Positions 37,001 to 46,000 of a stretch of DNA of 64,000 nucleotides are shown here, one piece after another (within the stretch, counting starts at the first letter, position 1; each line of letters opens with the position of its first letter). The notes beneath the pieces were generated by a model. That model was given only the letters and a program-made list of their open reading frames with translations. It did no database searches and was not told where the DNA came from. The stretch comes from Turritopsis dohrnii (Eukaryota; Cnidaria; Hydrozoa; Anthoathecata; Oceaniidae). The stretch covers positions 1 to 64,000 of the forward strand of contig BQMF02000139.1 of the NCBI GenBank assembly GCA_027922465.2, given 5' to 3'. The translations under genes and the position numbers were made by a program.

Positions 37001-40000
37001 AATGTTTTCATACATTTCATGTCGGTTCGTTAGATTTTGATATACGATTTAAGGTAAAGAAAGGGAAAGTACATTCGCAAAAATTTGGTGGCAAAATGTG
37101 ACGAAAGCGCTACGCGCTAAGCATTTTATTTTATATTCAGTTTTATTTTATTCATTAGCTTTCATTTCACTGTTATTGTAAAGGGAGCTGGAAACTAAGA
37201 TGTTTTTTCATTTCATTGAATAACACGAAAACGGCTCCTGCTGGTACCACTTCCGTTTTCATATTCTTTCGTTAGATGAAGAAATGAATTCGTATAACGA
37301 AGGAAATTTCAAAATTACCTTAGCAACGGTGGTCGTTTCTCCTAGCAACAGCAAATTGATGAATAATAACTTAATATACCTAAGTTATCCTTCGTTGTCA
37401 ATTGAGCATGTTTACATGCGCGATTAAAAGCGCGTATTAACTAACTCTAGGAGTGTTATAGCGAGCGCTAGCGAGATCGCGCGCTTCATAATGAGAAGAC
37501 TGTCGTTTGAGAAGACTGTCTCAATTTCAAAAGAAAGATCATGAAATAAGGAAAAGTTTGAACATATTCGAATATTCAATTTTAATGATCATTGAAAATG
37601 ATAAACAAAAAATGAAATTTTTTATCGAATATATTTCAGGTGAATTACAGCCTTTAGTTGTGTTTTAAAACTTCCTATTTTATTGAAGTATGCAAAAGAA
37701 GAGTTGTAAAACATTATTGACCATTCGCAATTTTCAGAAAAAATGTAAAAGAGCGCTCGCAAAACGTCAACAACACACGCGGCTGCTTGAAAATGAAAGT
37801 GAATGTCTGGTTTCTACATTGCTAATCGGTTAAGTTGAACCTATTAGGATGACATAGTCTAGTGATAGTCAGAGATTTCAAATCTTGCGAAAAATGTTGT
37901 AGATTGCATTTAAATTTAAATCATCTCCTTCAGTTTGTTTCACTACATAGCTTCCGCCCACGCACCCCAAAATATGACCAGCACATTAGTATAATACTAA
38001 GGTAAACACGCTTGAAAGAGCGAAAAGGTGGTTGGGGAGAGGGTGGATATCACTTCATGGAAACCATCTTTGAGAAATCCTAATTGGTATTTTAAAAATA
38101 AACGTGCGCGGCTGTACAAAGTCTTTTAACTGGTGTTGGGATTTGAAGAGCTCAAAGGCAATTTACATTCAGCTATTGTTAAAATGTAAAAGTTTTTTAT
38201 TGTGGAGTATAGTATAGATTACGTCTTGGTTAGAATATGCGATGTTGTTGTTTTGAATTATTTGTTGAATGTTGTAGTCTGGACAATGGTGTTGTTGAAT
38301 TTAACGTTGAATCTCGCCCCAACTCATGAAATCTTAAATCTTTCCTTCACTACTGGTATTTTTCCTACTCTTTTAAAATCCTCTGCTGTTACTCCTGTCT
38401 TCAAAAAGGGATCTCCCCTGGAAGTCTCCAACTACCGACCAATATCTCTACTACCGTCAATCATCCTAACTTCGGAATCCTTCCAAACTTCAGACACGCT
38501 AATAAACAGACCTGCCTGGTAAACGAAACGTACATAACCACTCAACTCAAGTCACAATAAGCACTAAAATATTAGATGAAGCAGAAAAGATGTTGAAACG
38601 CAATAAGCGTAAATAATCACCGTTAATATGTTAATGTGGCATTCTTTTTACAAAAATTCCATATCCCCTAGAGTATCATCAAAACAAGTAACTTTGTCAG
38701 AATTCAATCATCTTGTGCATGAAGGTTAATAATGAATTTGTGTCACAAACACATGAAATGGCATTTTGTAAGATTCTGGTTTTGCTGTTGTTTTTCACAA
38801 AATATCACCTCATTCCCAGGGCTTTTCGAGAAGTGGAAAGTAGCCTTCTTAAAGAAGAAAAATCTTCGTGGAGAAAGAGTTTCTCCTTGTCAACCTGAGA
38901 AAATTTTCGCTATGTTGATATCCACTATTTGGGAACTGAAAAGTATTTTTCAAAGAGATTTGTTCAGAATTATATGGCATCAAGTCGAATGCCAATTTTA
39001 ATTGGTCGATACTGACATTTCACGTGAAACAAATTATCAAAACTATATACATTTTTTAGGACGCGCCAAAGAAATATATTTTTCAAGAAAAGTCTTCTAA
39101 AATCCAAGAAGACACTAGTAACTTTCAGATAATAAGGGGGAAAGACGAAGTAAGAAAATGTGAGCGGAATCCGGAAAGTATTAAAATGTCGAACACATCA
39201 CGATGAATGTGAAATTTGAAAGGTCTGTGTAAATTCCATGGATCCATTGTTTAAATTGAGCCTTAAATCACTTACGTAATCACATTGCGAAGCTCAGAGA
39301 TTATCACCGTGCAATGTGTGTCTAAAGGGGTACAGTTGACTTACTCAAAAGCTTGTGCTTGTTAAGTTTAGTTATGATGAGTTTTGAATTTAGTTTTAAT
39401 TGACAGTGCAGTATGGATTATTATTGATGTGGTTTGTATTTTGTGGATATGTTTTTTTATGTCTGAAGTTTGGAAGGATGTCCGAAGTTAGGACAATTGA
39501 CGGTATCTAACATTGACAAAATTCTCGAAAAATTAATGTACTCATGTCTCATAACATTTCTTGAAAAACACAACACCTTGTATGAGAGACAATTTGGTTT
39601 TCGCAAAAACTATTCTACTTCACATGCTTTAATTAGCATCACTGAACATATTCACTCAGCTCTAGACCAGGGTCAGTTCGTTGTTGGGGTATTTGTTGAT
39701 CTTCAGAAAGCATTGACACTGTCGACCATAACATTCTATGTTCAAAATCTGTTCTTTCTTTATTGATCTCCATCATCTCAAGACTGTTCTGTTATAGACT
39801 CTATATCTGAGAGTATTGACAAGTCCCTATCAATTCATCACAGTGCCAACTTATTTTTTTTTTGTGACTTCAATGTTCATCATGAAAAATGGCTCGAATT
39901 CTAAAATGGAATCTTTCACTCAGGAATTCATACTCTTAATTTTGCCCTATCTCAATCTCTTCACCAAATCATTGACTTCCCTACTGTCTTCCCTGATCGT

Positions 40001-43000
40001 GATGATCAATCTCCATCTCTACTTGATCTCTTTTTAACATCAAATCCTGATATCTGTAAAGCATCTAGTGAAGCTCCTCTTGGCAACTCTGACCATGGTG
40101 TAGTTTCTGTCTTAACATCTCTTAATTGCAAAGCTGCTTCTGAATCTCCTTTCCATCGCACTCTCTTCAGTTATGAACGTGAATGGGATAATTTTCATGA
40201 CTTTCTTCACGATGTTGCCTGGTCCAATGTGTTTTCAAATCCAGCTGAAAAAATGTGCAGAGGAAGTCACATCTTGGCTTACATCTGGTATTGAAGCATT
40301 TATCCCCAGTAGAAAATTTCGTGTGAAACCTCACTCCTCTCCCTGATTCTCACCTGCTTGTGCTGCTATTGCTCACAGAAATCTTTACTTTCATCAATAT
40401 CAACGTGAGAAGTCTTCTCATAATAGATAGCAAGCTTGGAAATAATGTCATCAGGCAGATCATTGATGAAGAGAAGAAAAAGGGTTGGCCCAAGGATAGA
40501 ACCTTGGGGAACTCCTGCATTGATGGAATGTGTCGATGATGATTGCCCATCTAAAACAACCTTAAGCCTAGGATTACCAAGGAAGGAACGAATGTTCTCA
40601 TAAACTCCATATATGCAGCAAGCTTTTTCAAACGACCAGTATGCCAGACTTTATCAAATGCCTTGGATATATCAAAAGCAACAGCTCTTGCCTCCCCAGA
40701 TTTATCTAATGCAGTGTAGATTCTATCAGTTTTCACTGTAAGGAAAATCAAAATTTGAAATAGATATTTTAGATATTTTAGCTGGTGTGGTACAGCAGCT
40801 ATCCAGTACTTTATTAGTCTTCAAGGGAAATTCAGGAACAGCATGACCTGAGTCATCAAGAGTAGTTATTACTGAAAATATTAGAGAAGAGTTCAGCTTT
40901 ATCCTTAGATGATGATAAAACCTCTGGACCATTGAGAATGGGAGGAATGGATGACCTTTAATTGCTGGTGACACTTTTAATGATGCGCCAAAAATCTTGA
41001 GAGCCAATTTCTTGTGAAGAGATACGAATGAGTTTGTTGTTGATATGTAAACTTTGCATTATTAATGACAGCTTTGCAGTGATTTCATCACGATCGGGAA
41101 AGCGAGTAGGGAAGTCAATGATTTGGTGAAGAGATTGAGATAGGGCAAAATTAAGAGTATGAATTCCTGAGTGAGAGATTCCACTTGAGAATTTGAGCCA
41201 TTTTTCATGATGAACATTGAAGTCACCAAAAACAGATATGTTGGCACTGTGATGAATTCATAGGGCCTTGTCAATACTCTCAGATATAAAGTCTATGTTT
41301 GGGGTGGTGCGCCCTTTGCGCTTCTTTGCCTCTTTTATAAATACTTTTATGGAAAATGTTCAGCTGAGTCCTCTTCTCTCATCCCTGTATTAAAAACTTT
41401 CAAGCGAAACACAAGATATTCATCTAATTTCCATGATCACATAGCAATTAGATGAATATGATCCCAAAGTCATCTAAAACTTTTTACCAACAAAGTTTCA
41501 TTCCTCGCTCCTCCACTCTCTGGAATTCTTTACCCCAGTCTGTTTTTCCTTCTCATTATAATCTTATCTATCTTGTCAATTGCCATTTAAAAAGCCATTC
41601 CTTTTAATAGTAAAATAAAGAAACAATATTCGTAAAAATTAATTTATTGCAAAGCTTTTCATAAAACACTTTTACAATTCAGGCATTACAATTCTTAAAA
41701 ACTAAAAATTCAAATTATATACACTCTTTTTAAAATGTTCAAACAATGATTTTGTTTCTTTGGTGGACCCAGATAATAAGCAATTTGAATGATAAACATT
41801 TATACTCATGTACACTTATGTAAAAACCGTCCCTTAAAAAGTTATTTATAACTTTTATGGTGAACAATTTCACAGGGAAATTGAAGATATCTGGCTCCGT
41901 TAGGGCCTCCAGAAATGCAGTCGGTACTCCCAAACATTTCCTTCATGCAATCCATTTTTATGGCTACTTCATTGCCTCCTTCTTCAACAGCATCACTCAA
42001 GAATCAATGCTGGGCTGTACCTATAAATAAGGGGATTTTTTTCTGATGAATATACACATTAACCACTGCCTAACATCTTTCTCCGTTTTAGAAGGGTTAA
42101 CAAATCTCCATGTTGATTTAGCAGATGATTCCTTCTCACCAGTCTCTGTTACCTCCTTTCATTATTTTCGATGCTTTGTCAGGATCATCATTCAATAAAT
42201 CCAAGATAGGCTGGCTCGTTTTGCTCTTTTTCATGTTTTTGGTCTGTTTGATTCTTCCTCCTTTTCCTGTTCCTCTCACAGGACCTCGTTTAGAAAATTC
42301 CCAACTCAGAAATAACCTACAATAAAAAGTTTAAGCTTTACTATGATCAAAATCTTTACCTTCCCACATAAATCATTTTTTTTCTTGATTGATTCTCTCC
42401 TTAATTTTGATTTTATCAAAGCTTCAAAGCTTTTGTTAGTTAGTGTTGATTGCTCAATTGGCACCAGCTTTCATCCATTGGGCACCCATTGCAATCCAGT
42501 GCTGCTTCATAAGAGTACGGTCTGACGAAATCAGTAAGTTCTTTGCTGTTTTCAGGACGGGCAGCACCAGGTAGAGTGTTGATTGCTGCAGGATCGAGAA
42601 TTGTGGACACATTGTTTCTACTGGTGTCATTGCTTGAGTTGCTGGTGGCAGCATTTCAGTTGAGTTGAAATTTCAGATTCATCTACAGCTCTTTTCCACT
42701 GTCTTTCCATGCCTTGTATTTGCTTAAGAGTCAACAGTCTAACTGGTCTTTAGAATATTGCTCTTGGCCAACTGAAAATCTCCCTGAAACATTGAAATAA
42801 TAACAATGTATAAATAAGAATAAGTAAATTTTGTTCAGTTTTGGCCGACTCACACTGATTCTTTTAAAACCATTAACTACATTCGCTTGGCTCATTCCTC
42901 CATTGGTGTCAATTGGTGATCTGGCCCAAACATATTGTTTTTACCGTCATGATAAACTCAAAGTGCAACGTTGCATTGTATGCACTTGTCCGGGCCTGAA

Positions 43001-46000
43001 TGTCCAACAGTGCCTTTCTTAGCATTATTGACTGAGCTTGGTATTTCTTATTCTTACTAATCATACATGAAATGGATTGCTTGAGTAATGCCACCTATGA
43101 CTCTGGATATGGTCTTTGCTCGAGGGAATACCCCTCATAAGATATAAATTATTTTATGAGTGCCTCCCACTTTATTCTCAAAAGGGGTTTGAATAAGTGT
43201 TCCAACGGGGCACTCATTTGGGAATTAGATAATACAGCTAAGATACAATTTATAACATTTAATATGCAGCTAACTTAGTAAGCATGTTGAAGGAAGATAG
43301 TATAGACAGGTTGTAAGCAGATATCTTTGCACGTTGTGTGTGTGTGTGTGTTATACGGTCAAGACATTATTCTTTGGTTGTTTATTTTGCTCTTATTGTT
43401 TGATCAAGAGACAAGTTGAAATCAAGGTCTTGTTAATGTATAATGAGAAACTTCCTTGAAAGGCTGTCCCCCTTTCATCCTTTCCCGCCTGGAAGAAGTG
43501 GCGCCCTTCATTAAGGTCCAGAAATAAAGGAAGGTTATGTCAGTTATGGAACCGTAAAAGGATGATGATTATGCCATTACCTTGCACTTGTTTTAGAGTG
43601 AAGAAAATGCGATTGCTGAAGCAAAGAAGTTACTGCGGATGCCACCTGTTATGTCTGTCAGAAAACCTATTAATGCTATCTTATCGGAAGATCGAGATAT
43701 AATTAATCATGACGAAGATGGAGCGAATTTTATGTTCACTGACATTAGCACCTCGAAAACTCATAGAGTAAGTCGAATGTATGATATCTTGAGCCTGAAC
43801 TTGTATACTCAGTTGCCAATGTATTTCTTCTTACTTTTTTTGTTTTGTTTGGTTTTGTTTTTTTTTGTGAAAAATTGTGTATAGAAAACGAATCATTATA
43901 CCAAGCCAATCAATCAATCTTCTTTTAATATGAAAAACTTTCTCCTTTTTGATGTGCAAAATATGTAATTTATCATAGAACCGAGCCATATTTGTTCGTG
44001 AAAATGACACTGGGATATTGCGAGAAGCCACTTGGGATGAACGCGACCGAATGCAACATATGTACTGGCCTAGAGATGGCCAGCATCATGAACTTCCACC
44101 TATGCTTCAAGACAAGTTCCTGCCAGTAAGACACATACTTACGTACCTTATCGGGGATAATTTCGTCGGGAAAAAGTGACGAAATTTCCCTTCGCGACGA
44201 AGATTTTCCCCGACGAAAATTTTGAAAAAGTGAAGTTTATAAGAAAGCATTAGTAAAATTTTGCAAAATGACGAAATTTTCCCCGACGAAATTATCCCCG
44301 ATAAGGTACGCATTGTATGACGTATGTTGCTTGATTTGAGAATGAGTATTTGCCACCATAGGACGTTTTTGAACAACTCCGACACAATGACGTACTCGAC
44401 TATGTCAACATACAATGTGAACCTGACGCGCCTGATTATATCAGGGTAAGTCAAACTACACGCTTTACTTTTTAGAAGCAACACAAACTTTCATTTCAGG
44501 CTTATTGTTGCTTATTTTTTCAAGGTTTCCAGCCTTGATCGTTAAGAAATTAATGAGTTTTTCCAAACTTATTTTTTCGATTTTCTTTTCTTCTTCTTTT
44601 CCATTTCCTACAAAATATACATCATGGGAAAGACAAAAAGATAAGGATTCCATTGATATAAAATTCATAGGAATAAATTGGATATTTACTTGAAAAGCTG
44701 CAGTAATATTTGTTGTTGACAATTTTTGAAATACACTGTTTAATATGCGTGAACATATTTTTTTGAATCAGAGATGTTTATTCTGAATACTTGAATTTAA
44801 TTTTATAAATTGTCATTTTTTCGTCCGTGATTTGAAATTCGTGATTCGTTTTTGATTGCCTTTAATAGTTATTTCCTTGTCTACCCAAAGGTTTGACAAC
44901 TTTCTTTTATTCTTTTGTAAACCTTCATACAATATTGATTGTATAATTTTGTCAGATAGTTTCATTCAAGTTACAGAAAGCAAGTGTTCTGTTGAATTAC
45001 ATTTTTCATGTGATTTTATGGTTTAGAAGATAGGAAACTTGTCTTCTGCAGGAATAAAAATCATATACGTTTATTATGAAAAAAATTGCCTTACAAATAT
45101 TAGTCGAGTTTAGGTCTTACAGTTTTTAGCTATGTCCATAGTAGCTTCTCAGTCACTTTTTTAACTCCTTGGCAAAACTTAGTAGTAAAGTATAGTATTA
45201 AGTTCAATTCCACCCAACTAGCATAGACAGCATTATATGGGTATCAGGTTGATGGTAGTTATACCATTGTAATTATTTAATAATACATTTTTCTTATGGT
45301 TATCAATGTTCACACAATAGTTGATAAAATTTTTACAACTTTAGGGGAATACATAGTAATCTTGTTTATTTAGTAAAAATGTCCTGTTTGAAATTGTTTG
45401 TCACTTTCCTAGGCTGGCTTGTTGCTTATTTGTTGGTTAATTTTCAATGAAAACTCAGAGTCGTGTTGCTTATAAAAAGAAAAGCGCGTATTTATTTGAA
45501 TGTTTCTTTTCGTAAATGTGAAGGGGGTTTTGATAACAAACCGTCAACAAATTCCCTGTAGTATTCCTCACAAATATACATTCGCTACTATGAAGTATGG
45601 AATTGTTGTTGACTGGGATTCTATGAAGTTGGTCCGCCTGAAAAAATGATCGACTATAATGGATCCTTCAAGAAACTCGCACCACGTGGTTGTCTCACAA
45701 CTCATTCCAAGCTAAATATTTTTCAATTTGAATGTTTTTCAGGTTCATCGGAAAGTATACGACGATGTTGCTGCCAGACAATGCTTTCATTTGCTACATT
45801 CAACACGTCATTATGGAGGCATGATCTTCTATTTTGTTTCAAACGGCAAAACGAATTTATTGCTGCGTTATTATCTACGAAATGAAAGGTAAGTGTGAAC
45901 ACGGGTATGACGTCATCATGTAATATGACAGTGTATTTCTTCGGCTTTACTCCACTAATTAATGAGAATTCATTACTGACCAGTGGGCAAAATCGTCAAA

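Larger units (their letters stand above)
35310..38328. mobile_element. TA-type element B, inverted relative of element A
   Basis: Left end GTACCATGAGTTGGGGCGAG; its first 250 bases match the complement of the right end of element A, and its right 300 bases match the complement of A's left end. The right terminus lacks the last GTA. GAAATCTT stands on both sides (35301-35308 and 38328-38335). It sits in a LINE and carries a 1.37-kb hAT-like insertion and a roughly 700-bp segment (37050-37760) absent from A. Confidence 0.75.
35200..39770 (+). pseudogene. Broken LINE reverse transcriptase, split into three pieces
   Basis: Sense-strand fragments of one non-LTR retrotransposon: 35200-35309 (TPDEVAKLISALSDNKANG), 38329-38453 (FKKGSPLEVSNYRPISLL) and 39506-39770 (SNIDKILEKLMYS, RQFGFRKNYSTSHAL, GVFVDLQKA). 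The NYRPIS, GFR and FxD-region motifs are typical of LINE reverse transcriptases (Jockey/CR1/L2-like group). The pieces are separated by element B (35310-38328) and the element at 38454-39503. A one-base deletion near 39709 shifts the frame before the catalytic region. Non-functional. Confidence 0.85.

Noticed and set aside
43831..44031. Minus-strand frame over MRPS22 exon 3
   Set aside because: Antisense shadow of a conserved coding exon and a T-rich intron.
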